From assembly GCA_036653215.1 (NCBI GenBank), contig JAVVUK010000014.1:1-25391 (forward strand): 25,391 nucleotides of DNA, written 5' to 3'. Below, piece by piece: positions 15,168 to 22,599 of the stretch. The stretch's first letter is position 1; each line of letters begins with the position of its first letter. Below the pieces are notes generated by a model. The model worked only from the letters and a program-made list of their open reading frames with translations. It ran no database searches and was not told the origin of the DNA. Source of the DNA: JADFUS01 sp036653215. GTDB taxonomy: Bacteria > Bacteroidota > Bacteroidia > Bacteroidales > Rikenellaceae. Both the position numbers and the translations under genes were made by a program.

Positions 15168-15175
15168 TATCTTTG
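15168..15175 (+). promoter_or_regulatory. -7 promoter element TATCTTTG for the hybrid kinase
   Basis: Plus-strand TATCTTTG fits TAnnTTTG, 22 nt upstream of the kinase ATG. It is partner of the divergent minus-strand box about 60 bp away, so a regulator bound between them could affect both genes. Confidence 0.5.
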
Positions 15176-15197
15176 TGTATAACGCTAAAATAAATGA

Positions 15198-18100
15198 ATG
15201 AAAACTAACATATCACATCTAAAAATGAATATATGGAAAATAGTAATTACTATTTTCTCATTTTTTCTATTTCTTGATCCTTGTTTTGCAAATAACTTAG
15301 ACCCTAAAAATGAAATAGGCTCTGATTATGTGTTGATTATTAACTCTTATAGCGAATCTTCAGATTGGAGTAATAGTTTTATACGTCCTATTTACGAATC
15401 TCTTTTTAGTAACAAATCGGATTTAACGGCATATACAGAACACATGAATATGCTCATCATCCAAAATGATGCCGATTTAGAAGAATATAAAACCAATCTT
15501 TTTGATAAATATACTATAAGTGACCCTAAGGTGGTTGTATTGTTGGGGAATACGCCTTGGGGGCTGTTGAGAAACGAGATAGAACAAAAATGGCCTTCTA
15601 CACACGTGATATTATGTGTAGAAGAAGATTATATAGGTCCTCGTGAGGCATACTTAGAAAAAATTGCTATTCCCAAAGAACAGAGAATTCCTTTAAAAGA
15701 ATATAAAGGTCCTGTTGATTTAACGGTCATATATATCCCCATATATCTAAATGAGACCGTTTCTATGATGAAGCGTATGATACCGGGCATGAATAAACTC
15801 ATCTTCTTATCTGATACAAGATATGTATGTGCTCAAAATAGACAAGACCTTAAAGAGTTGTTAGAGGCTTCTTATCCAAATGTAAAACTTCAAAATTTGG
15901 AAGCACGTAAAATGTCGACTAATAATTTAGTAGATTCTCTTTATGATGCTGACCCTAAGACGGGGATACTATACCTATCGTGGCACAAAAGAAACACATT
16001 TGCTGGAAATGTCGTTGTTACAACAAATGACTACAAAATATTTAGTCGTTATACCGATTTACCTATCTTTACCCTTAGTGACAATGAGATTGCCACAGTA
16101 GGAATGCTTGGTGGTTATTTCTTTAGTACTAAACACGTTAACGACATTATGACAAAGACTTTCCATGATGTCATATCTGGAAAGAATAATGGTAAGCTAA
16201 CAATTGTAGATTGTGGCAAGCCTACGTATGTGTTTAATCATAGGATACTTACCAAGAAAGGCATTTCTGATAAATTATGTCCGAAAGATACTTTATTTTA
16301 TATGCAAGACAAAACCTTTTGGGAAGAGTATAAATATTGGATAGTCTTAGCTGTGGGCGTTATTATTAGTGCTTTTATCTTCCTTGTTATGAAGATGAAG
16401 ATGCTTAATACTGTGAAGAAAGAACAAGAAAGGCAGATCTTGTTAATGAATAATTATAGTAGTCTATTCAATAATATGCCTATTGCATATTCAAAACAAA
16501 AGCTCATTTATGACGATAACGGTAATATTATAGATTATGTAGTTGATGAGATTAATCCATATTTTAAGAAGTATTTTGCATTAGAAAATTCTCCTATCCA
16601 AGATCATGGCACCACGATGAACAATAATAGTACCTTTAAGGATTATATTAATCTTTATGAATTGGCATTAAAAGATAAAAAATCGATCACTGTTCAACAA
16701 TATAATAAGGATACAGGAAAATATTTCAGCATGATCATAGTTCCATCTAAGGTAAATGGATATATGGATATTTTCTGTGTCGATAATACGGAACTTTCGA
16801 CGACACAACAAATTTTAAGGACATTAAACAATAAATTGTCTATGGCTTTGGATGTCGCAAATATTATCCCTTGGAAGTGGGATCTTGAAAAAGGGACTAT
16901 TTTATGCGATATAAATCACAAGAATGATATAAACTTAGATTTAAGTGTTATTTTAGATGATCAAATTACTGTTCCTTACAATATTTACTTCTCTAAGATC
17001 TGTAAACGTGATATAGAGCGTGTTAAGCAGGCTTATAATGATTTATTAGCAGGAAAGGTAAATAAGATAAAAGAAGAATATCGTGTTTTTGTTAATCATG
17101 ATAATAAGAAAGGATACGAATGGGTGGAGGCTCAAGCTATTGTCGATAAGAGAGATGATTCTGGTCGTCCTATATCGTTAATAGGGTCTTCTTTAGTGAT
17201 CTCCGATCGTAAAAAATTGGAGGCTGATTTAGTGAGTGCTAAGGATCGTGCTGAAGAGTCTAATCGTCTAAAATCGGCGTTTTTAGCTAATATGAGTCAC
17301 GAAATACGCACTCCACTAAACGCTATAATAGGTTTTTCAGAGGTCTTAGCTACAACTGACGATGTGGAGGAAAAACATGAGTATGTGAGTATCATAGAAA
17401 ACAACAATACCCTTTTACTACAACTTATTAGTGACATCCTTGATCTTTCAAAAATAGAGGCAGGTATGTTAGAATTTGTATATTCAAATGTAAGGTTAAA
17501 CGATATATTTCTTGAGTTTGAAACGACATTTAAGATGCGTGTAGGTAACGACAATAATAAGGTGCAAGTTATCTATGAAAGCGAATTTCCTGAATGTTAT
17601 ATTCGTACAGATCAAAATCGGTTGTCTCAAGTTGTGATTAACATCTTAAATAACGCTATAAAGTTTACAGATGAAGGAAGCATACATTTTGGTTATAGGT
17701 TAGTAGACGATAATACTCTATATTTCTATGTTAAAGACACAGGATGCGGTATCCCTAAAGATAAAATAGATGGTATCTTTGGACGTTTTGTGAAATTAAA
17801 TAATTTTGCTCAAGGAACAGGTCTTGGACTTTCAATATGTCAAACTATAATCCATAATATGGGTGGAGAAATAGGTGTAGAGTCAACGGAGGGTGAAGGG
17901 GCTAAATTTTGGTTTACTATACCATACGAGCCTGCTATTAACCTTATAGAAGAACACGAAGAGATAGTCCAGAAAATTGTTGAGAGAGATAAGTTGTCTG
18001 TTCTTATTGCCGAAGATAATGCAAGTAACTTTAAGCTTTTTGAAACCATATTAAAGGGTGAATACAAGATATATCACGCTTGGGATGGAGAAGATGCTGT

Positions 18101-18362
18101 AAAGCTATTTAAAGAACATAAGCCACATATAATCTTGATGGATATTAATATGCCTAAGATGAATGGTTATGAGGCTACCGCTAAGATCCGTGAAATATCG
18201 AAAAATGTGCCTATCATTGCTGTTACGGCATATGCTTACGCCTCAGACGAGCAACGTATAATAGACAGTGGATTTAGTGGTTATGCGGCAAAACCTGTAA
18301 ATTCCACGCAACTTAAGTCACAAATGATAAACCTTTTAAAGCGACAGTTGATATTTATATAA
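15198..18362 (+). CDS. Hybrid sensor histidine kinase with ABC_sub_bind-like periplasmic sensor
   Basis: 1054-aa inner-membrane signalling protein. A signal/anchor helix (about 12-32) leads to a periplasmic-binding-protein-like sensor (about 42-345) starting YVLIINSYSESSDWSNSFI, a pattern known from Bacteroidetes hybrid kinases. A membrane helix (about 381-400) follows, then two PAS-like regions (about 415-675). The kinase core has a HisKA box MSHEIRTPLN with His701 and an ATPase domain with NNAIKFT (about 817), DTGCGIP and GTGLGLSI. The C-terminal receiver (about 934-1050) has phospho-acceptor Asp982 in LMDINMP, plus the Thr and Lys switch residues in VTAYAY and AAKPV. It has no DNA-binding output and no cognate regulator nearby, so phosphate must leave through a separate phosphotransfer protein. 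The ligand is unknown. Confidence 0.93.
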   Translation: MKTNISHLKMNIWKIVITIFSFFLFLDPCFANNLDPKNEIGSDYVLIINSYSESSDWSNSFIRPIYESLFSNKSDLTAYTEHMNMLIIQNDADLEEYKTNLFDKYTISDPKVVVLLGNTPWGLLRNEIEQKWPSTHVILCVEEDYIGPREAYLEKIAIPKEQRIPLKEYKGPVDLTVIYIPIYLNETVSMMKRMIPGMNKLIFLSDTRYVCAQNRQDLKELLEASYPNVKLQNLEARKMSTNNLVDSLYDADPKTGILYLSWHKRNTFAGNVVVTTNDYKIFSRYTDLPIFTLSDNEIATVGMLGGYFFSTKHVNDIMTKTFHDVISGKNNGKLTIVDCGKPTYVFNHRILTKKGISDKLCPKDTLFYMQDKTFWEEYKYWIVLAVGVIISAFIFLVMKMKMLNTVKKEQERQILLMNNYSSLFNNMPIAYSKQKLIYDDNGNIIDYVVDEINPYFKKYFALENSPIQDHGTTMNNNSTFKDYINLYELALKDKKSITVQQYNKDTGKYFSMIIVPSKVNGYMDIFCVDNTELSTTQQILRTLNNKLSMALDVANIIPWKWDLEKGTILCDINHKNDINLDLSVILDDQITVPYNIYFSKICKRDIERVKQAYNDLLAGKVNKIKEEYRVFVNHDNKKGYEWVEAQAIVDKRDDSGRPISLIGSSLVISDRKKLEADLVSAKDRAEESNRLKSAFLANMSHEIRTPLNAIIGFSEVLATTDDVEEKHEYVSIIENNNTLLLQLISDILDLSKIEAGMLEFVYSNVRLNDIFLEFETTFKMRVGNDNNKVQVIYESEFPECYIRTDQNRLSQVVINILNNAIKFTDEGSIHFGYRLVDDNTLYFYVKDTGCGIPKDKIDGIFGRFVKLNNFAQGTGLGLSICQTIIHNMGGEIGVESTEGEGAKFWFTIPYEPAINLIEEHEEIVQKIVERDKLSVLIAEDNASNFKLFETILKGEYKIYHAWDGEDAVKLFKEHKPHIILMDINMPKMNGYEATAKIREISKNVPIIAVTAYAYASDEQRIIDSGFSGYAAKPVNSTQLKSQMINLLKRQLIFI

Positions 18363-18363
18363 A

Positions 18364-18397
18364 AAAAGGCGTTTCGAGATTAGTCGAAACGCCTTTT
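18364..18397. terminator. Bidirectional rho-independent terminator
   Basis: Fourteen-bp perfect inverted repeat AAAAGGCGTTTCGA / TCGAAACGCCTTTT with a 6-nt loop. T-rich tracts flank it on both strands. It sits immediately after the hybrid kinase stop and 2 bp from the end of the convergent thymidylate kinase gene, so it serves both. Confidence 0.88.
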
Positions 18398-18399
18398 CT

Positions 18400-19065
18400 T
18401 TATAAATTTTGCTTTATGAGAGCAAATATATCGTCTGGAGGTAACATATCCCCACCTTTAGAACAACAATTTATAACCTTAAAAGAAGGATCTGAAGAGC
18501 CATAAGTGAGATATGCCTCTCTTACTCTTTCTTGAAAACTTAATGATGCTTCGTGTATATCTTGTTTTCCTTTTAAATACCCCCTATCATCGCCTACCCT
18601 ATTCTCTTCTAATTTCTTTTTGGTAAAAGTCATCGGTACATCTAAAAATATAGATATGTCGGGTTTAGGAATATGGTTATGATTATATTCAAGGTCGAAG
18701 ATCCATTTTGATAGTTCTACACTCTCTTCTTTATTTTTACATTTAGCACATTGAAAAGCAATATTTGAGTATATATATCTGTCGAGGATTACAGCCTTCC
18801 CTTGTAAAAGAGCCTCTGATATTTTATGTGCCGCCTCTGCCCTATCTCCAGCATATATAAGAGCGACAAGATATGGATTAACGCTATTTAACTCACCAAG
18901 TTCGCCACGTAGAAATTTAGCTATCAATTCACCATATATTGGGGTTTCAAAACGAGGGAAATGGATGTTGAGACATTCCACCCCTATGGCGTTAAAATGA
19001 TCTATTATCATCTTTAGCTGTGTCGATTTGCCAGCTCCATCTAAGCCTTCAATAACTATAAACAT
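18400..19065 (-). CDS. tmk: Thymidylate kinase
   Basis: Phosphorylates dTMP to dTDP for DNA synthesis, in the cytoplasm. 221 aa. P-loop EGLDGAGKSTQ at residues 6-16, the dTMP-binding segment HFPRFETPIYGELIAKFLRG, AGDRAEAA, and VILDRYIYSNIAFQCAK with the catalytic DR. The lid region is VGDDRGYLKGKQDIHE. The HFPRFETPIYG segment, instead of the TREPGGT of proteobacterial enzymes, is typical of the Bacteroidetes form. It stands alone between a convergent kinase gene and the repeat region. No TAnnTTTG box is visible just upstream. Confidence 0.94.
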   Translation of the reverse strand: MFIVIEGLDGAGKSTQLKMIIDHFNAIGVECLNIHFPRFETPIYGELIAKFLRGELGELNSVNPYLVALIYAGDRAEAAHKISEALLQGKAVILDRYIYSNIAFQCAKCKNKEESVELSKWIFDLEYNHNHIPKPDISIFLDVPMTFTKKKLEENRVGDDRGYLKGKQDIHEASLSFQERVREAYLTYGSSDPSFKVINCCSKGGDMLPPDDIFALIKQNL

Positions 19066-19130
19066 AGTTTTATAATTTTGTTATGGTTGTTTTTTAGTAT
19101 AAATCTATTTTAGGACGAGACATAAATATC

Positions 19131-19179
19131 AAAAAAGCGGAGCGTACGATTTGTACGTGAGCATTTTTTTATATAAGCG
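19131..19179 (+). repeat. Intergenic hairpin repeat, copy 1 (3' end lost in assembly gap)
   Basis: Starts with A6 and GCGGAGCGTAC and runs to TATATAAGCG, where the N run begins. The CGTAC-GATTT-GTACG hairpin is complete; the GTAACGCCGGAAA tail seen in the other copies is missing because of the gap. Confidence 0.88.
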
Positions 19180-19279
19180 NNNNNNNNNNNNNNNNNNNNN
19201 NNNNNNNNNNNNNNNNNNNNNNNNNNNNNNNNNNNNNNNNNNNNNNNNNNNNNNNNNNNNNNNNNNNNNNNNNNNNNNN
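19180..19279. other. Assembly gap (100 N)
   Basis: Exactly 100 N, the usual placeholder for a scaffold join of unknown length. Both borders lie inside copies of the same repeat, so the real distance and content are unknown. Confidence 0.97.
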
Positions 19280-19336
19280 AAGCGGAGCGTACGATTTGTA
19301 CGTGAGCATTTTTTTATACAAGCGTAACGCCGGAAA
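19280..19336 (+). repeat. Intergenic hairpin repeat, copy 2 (5' end lost in gap)
   Basis: Begins at the gap with AAGCGGAGCG and carries the same CGTAC-GATTT-GTACG hairpin, T7 tract and GCGTAACGCCGGAAA tail. It differs from copies 1 and 3 by one base (TATACAAGCG instead of TATATAAGCG). Confidence 0.9.
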
Positions 19337-19404
19337 AGCAAACGTTCTCTTGTAAATCCAAATAAATATCAAAAAAATTAGATTTTACAAGGCTTGGTTG
19401 TATC

Positions 19405-19465
19405 AAAAAAGCGGAGCGTACGATTTGTACGTGAGCATTTTTTTATATAAGCGTAACGCCGGAAA
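19405..19465 (+). repeat. Intergenic hairpin repeat, copy 3 (complete)
   Basis: About 61 bp: A6, GCGGAG, CGTAC-GATTT-GTACG, TGAGCA, T7, then TATAAGCGTAACGCCGGAAA. A6-GC can pair with GC-A-T6 around the inner hairpin, so the first 37 bp form one imperfect stem. The tail GCGTAACGC makes a second small palindrome. It lies 17 bp past the sufS stop and could act as its terminator. Confidence 0.9.
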
Positions 19466-19481
19466 TACAATTTTTTTATAT

Positions 19482-20702
19482 TTATTTTAGCATTTGAATG
19501 GCGACTTTTATACCCCCAACCAACCTATCAATTTCGTCAATGGTGTTATACATTGCAAAAGAAGCACGTGCCATTCCTGTAACGCCATAATGTGTCATTG
19601 TAGGTTCGGCACAATGTGTTCCTGTTCTTATTGCTATGCCTTGTTTGTCGAGTATCATACCAAGATCGTAAGGATGTATTCCCTCTATATTGAAAGATAT
19701 TATACAATCTTTATTTGGCGTTGTCCCATATATTTTGAGGCCTTCAATTTTGGACATCTCTGCCATAGCATAATCTATAAGGCTCTTTTCGTGAGACATT
19801 ATCTCGTCCATGCCTACTGTTCTTACAAAACGGATAGCCTCAGCAAGAGATATTGCACCTACATAATTTGAGGTTCCAGCTTCAAATTTTAGAGGTAGTG
19901 CGGCATAAGTAGTTTTCTTGAATGAAACATGAGCTACCATGTCACCGCCACCCATATATGGAGGCATAGCTTCTAAAAGTTCTTTCTTGCCATATAAAAC
20001 GCCAATTCCTGTGGGTGCGTAATATTTATGCCCGGAAAAGGCATAGAAATCGCAATCTAAGGACTTAACGTTTACTTTTTGATGAACTACTGCTTGACAC
20101 CCATCGACGACAACTATTGCCCCACATTCGTGTGCCTTTTTGCATATCGTTTTAATATCGTTTATTGTACCTAACACGTTTGAACATTGTGTTACGGCAA
20201 CAACTTTAGTCTTTTCGTTGAGTAGTCTTTCAAAGGTCGCCATGTCAAGCTCCCCATTGTCAAAAAAGGGAATTACTTTAATTGTCGCTCCTACCCTATC
20301 GCAAATCAGTTGCCAAGGAACGATGTTTGAGTGATGTTCCATTTCCGAGACTATAACCTCATCTCCTTTTTTTATGAATGTTCCTCCCCATGCTGAAGCA
20401 ACAAGGTTTAAGGAAGCTGTGGCACCCGATGTAAATATTATCTCTTTTGTGTCATCACAACCAATGAGTGTTGCCACTTCTTGACGTGCATTTTCATATT
20501 CAGTAGTTGAGATGTTACTCAAGCGATGTACCCCACGATGTATATTAGAGTTAAAGCTTGTATATACCTCTTTCTCTTTTTCTATGACACAAGATGGTTT
20601 TTGTGATGTAGCACCACTATCAAGATAAGCAAAGTTCTTGTTTGCTTTTTTCGCAGTTTCCAAAATAGGAAATTCGGCTCTTATTTTCTCTATATTGAAC
20701 AT
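19482..20702 (-). CDS. sufS: Cysteine desulfurase SufS
   Basis: PLP-dependent group II cysteine desulfurase that frees sulfur from L-cysteine as an enzyme persulfide for Fe-S cluster assembly. 406 aa. The PLP lysine is Lys226 in AFSGHKYYAPTGIG, and the persulfide cysteine is Cys364 in RTGTHCAEP, both at the same numbers as in E. coli SufS. Other motifs are YLDSGATSQKP, EMEHHSNIVPWQ with the PLP-stacking histidine, and VVVDGCQAVVHQKV. It is the last gene of sufBCDS and overlaps the sufD end by 13 bp. Its usual partner SufE is encoded elsewhere in this window. Confidence 0.96.
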   Translation of the reverse strand: MFNIEKIRAEFPILETAKKANKNFAYLDSGATSQKPSCVIEKEKEVYTSFNSNIHRGVHRLSNISTTEYENARQEVATLIGCDDTKEIIFTSGATASLNLVASAWGGTFIKKGDEVIVSEMEHHSNIVPWQLICDRVGATIKVIPFFDNGELDMATFERLLNEKTKVVAVTQCSNVLGTINDIKTICKKAHECGAIVVVDGCQAVVHQKVNVKSLDCDFYAFSGHKYYAPTGIGVLYGKKELLEAMPPYMGGGDMVAHVSFKKTTYAALPLKFEAGTSNYVGAISLAEAIRFVRTVGMDEIMSHEKSLIDYAMAEMSKIEGLKIYGTTPNKDCIISFNIEGIHPYDLGMILDKQGIAIRTGTHCAEPTMTHYGVTGMARASFAMYNTIDEIDRLVGGIKVAIQMLK

Positions 20703-21829
20703 AACGATTGTAGTTTTTCTGTTAATTCCTCTCGCAGATACTCCTCATCTATTTTTTGTAATACCTCACCTATAAATCCTGTGAGAAGAAGTCCTTGAGC
20801 TTGAGTTTCCGATATTCCTCTTTGACGAATATAGAAAAGAGCCTCTTCGTTTAATTGACCTACCGTTGCTCCGTGCGAACATTTCACATCGTCGGCATTT
20901 ATTACAAGTTGTGGCTTTGTGTGTATCGTTGCATCATCGCTTAGTAGGATGTTGTTGTTTTTCTGATATGCCTCTGTCTTCTGAGCTCCGGGAGCAACAA
21001 ATATGTTACCTCCAAAAACGGCTGTTGCCTTGTCTGCTGCTACATTTTTATATAGTTGATAACTTGTGCAACGTTCTGCAAGATGCTCAACGGTCGTGGT
21101 GTTGTCTATATGTGCTTCTTCACGTGATATGGCAACTCCGTTTAGATGACAAGAAGATCCTTCTTCTGTCATGCTTACTTTTATGTTGTTACGACAAAAG
21201 CCTTGTTGAGCAACTACCGCTGTGTGTTTAAATGTAGAATTGCGATGTTGAGACACCAACGTGGTGTTTATCTTACGGCTATTTTTGTTATCTGAATTAT
21301 CTTCTACCACTTCTAAATTGGCACCATCAAGGAGTATGATCTCACAAACACGGTTTAGTATGTTTGGTGTTTTACCATGATGAATAACGATGTTAGCATT
21401 TGCATTTTCGCCTAAGATAAAGAGGTCACGTCGTCCAAAATCGTTAGCTTCTTGGCTAAGATCAATCAAAATAGGAGCGTCAAGATGCACGTTTTTAGGA
21501 ATAAATACAACCTCTCCGCCAGATGCAAGAGCGGTATTTAAAGCAACCATAGAATCTTGTTCTTTTGAAGCTATGGTATTATAATATTTCTCAAAAATCT
21601 CTTTATAACGATCTGCAAATAGAATTAGCGAGCCTGTAATGATGCCGTTTTCTTTTTCCGACAATTTTCCTATTTCTCGTGTGTCGTTGTAAAAGACTTC
21701 TTTGTTATCTATAAAATTTGCAACCGATGAGTATTTATAATACTCCACCTTTGAGGAGGGCATACCCTTATCATCAAAGAACTTTTGTGCGCTTTGACGA
21801 TAATTGTCGAAAGGTGAAAAATTATTCAT
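20690..21829 (-). CDS. sufD: Fe-S cluster assembly protein SufD
   Basis: 379-aa beta-helix protein, the partner of SufB in the SufBC2D scaffold that builds nascent Fe-S clusters. The C-terminal block KCSHGATVGQLNEEALFYIRQ holds the conserved Cys317 and His319, equivalent to the SufD residues implicated in cluster assembly at the SufB-SufD interface. The following RGISETQAQGLLLTGF is the typical SufB/SufD ending. The N-terminal part (about 1-110) is poorly conserved, as is usual. It overlaps sufC by 8 bp and sufS by 13 bp, pointing to coupled translation. Confidence 0.94.
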   Translation of the reverse strand: MNNFSPFDNYRQSAQKFFDDKGMPSSKVEYYKYSSVANFIDNKEVFYNDTREIGKLSEKENGIITGSLILFADRYKEIFEKYYNTIASKEQDSMVALNTALASGGEVVFIPKNVHLDAPILIDLSQEANDFGRRDLFILGENANANIVIHHGKTPNILNRVCEIILLDGANLEVVEDNSDNKNSRKINTTLVSQHRNSTFKHTAVVAQQGFCRNNIKVSMTEEGSSCHLNGVAISREEAHIDNTTTVEHLAERCTSYQLYKNVAADKATAVFGGNIFVAPGAQKTEAYQKNNNILLSDDATIHTKPQLVINADDVKCSHGATVGQLNEEALFYIRQRGISETQAQGLLLTGFIGEVLQKIDEEYLREELTEKLQSLCSI

Positions 21830-22580
21830 TATCTATATCTTTTATTAGCCAATCATATCCTTCGGTCTCTAACTTCAAGGCAAGATCACGATCACCACTA
21901 TATATTATACGACCTTTATAAAGCACGTGTATAAAATCTGGTACTATATAATCTAAAAGACGTTGGTAGTGTGTTATTACTATTGTCGCATTTTCCGAAG
22001 ATTTTAACTTAGTAACTCCATTTCCGACAATACGCAAAGCATCGATGTCAAGACCACTATCTGTCTCGTCAAGAATTGCTAAAGTAGGACGCAACATTGC
22101 CATTTGGAAGATCTCGTTTTTCTTCTTCTCCCCACCAGAAAAGCCCTCGTTTACACTTCTACGAGTAAGACTACTATCAAGCTCTACAACCTTTGCTTCC
22201 TCCTTCATTCTTTTTATAAATTCGGCAGATGAGATAGGTTGTTCTCCTTTATATTTTCGTTGCTCAGAAATGGCAGCCTTTAGAAAATTAGCCATGCTGA
22301 CACCTGGTATCTCAACAGGATATTGAAATCCAAGAAATAACCCGTCATTTGCACGATCTTCGATGCTCATATCTAAGAGGTCTTTGCCTTTATAAGAGAC
22401 ATTACCTTGTGTCACGGTAAATTTCTCTTTCCCCGCAAGCACAGAGGCAAGGGTACTCTTACCCGAACCATTAGGACCCATTATGGCGTGTACCTCGCCT
22501 TTATTTACTTTAAGGTTTATACCTTTTAAAATCTCTTTTCCTTCAACATTTGCGTGAAGGTCATTTATCTCTAATAACAT
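21822..22580 (-). CDS. sufC: Fe-S cluster assembly ATPase SufC
   Basis: Cytoplasmic ABC-type ATPase that dimerises on SufB-SufD and drives the conformational change opening the cluster-building site. 252 aa. Walker A GPNGSGKST at 35-43, the SufC-specific signature EGFSGGEKKKNEI, and Walker B AILDETDSGLDIDAL. The start MLLEINDLHANVEG (22580) is preferred. A frame starting at 22619 adds 13 residues that overlap sufB and do not resemble the family. It follows sufB by 19 bp. Confidence 0.96.
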   Translation of the reverse strand: MLLEINDLHANVEGKEILKGINLKVNKGEVHAIMGPNGSGKSTLASVLAGKEKFTVTQGNVSYKGKDLLDMSIEDRANDGLFLGFQYPVEIPGVSMANFLKAAISEQRKYKGEQPISSAEFIKRMKEEAKVVELDSSLTRRSVNEGFSGGEKKKNEIFQMAMLRPTLAILDETDSGLDIDALRIVGNGVTKLKSSENATIVITHYQRLLDYIVPDFIHVLYKGRIIYSGDRDLALKLETEGYDWLIKDIDNE

Positions 22581-22599
22581 AATCGTTAATTTTACAATT

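Larger units (their letters stand above)
19066..19481. other. Non-coding intergenic region between tmk and sufS
   Basis: A 416-bp interval including 100 N. It contains three copies of a hairpin repeat, an imperfect inverted repeat of about 10 bp (19349-19358 with 19381-19391) between copies two and three, and three short A-rich TATCAAAAAA tracts. I see no credible gene; open frames here run through the N block. Confidence 0.8.

Noticed and set aside
19129..19372. Two minus-strand open frames spanning the N run
   Set aside because: Half of each translation is N-derived, and the rest is the hairpin repeat read as protein; no real gene is supported.
19131..19465. Repeats as a CRISPR array
   Set aside because: Only three copies of about 60 bp, with a repeat-like A-rich spacer, irregular order around an assembly gap and no cas genes.
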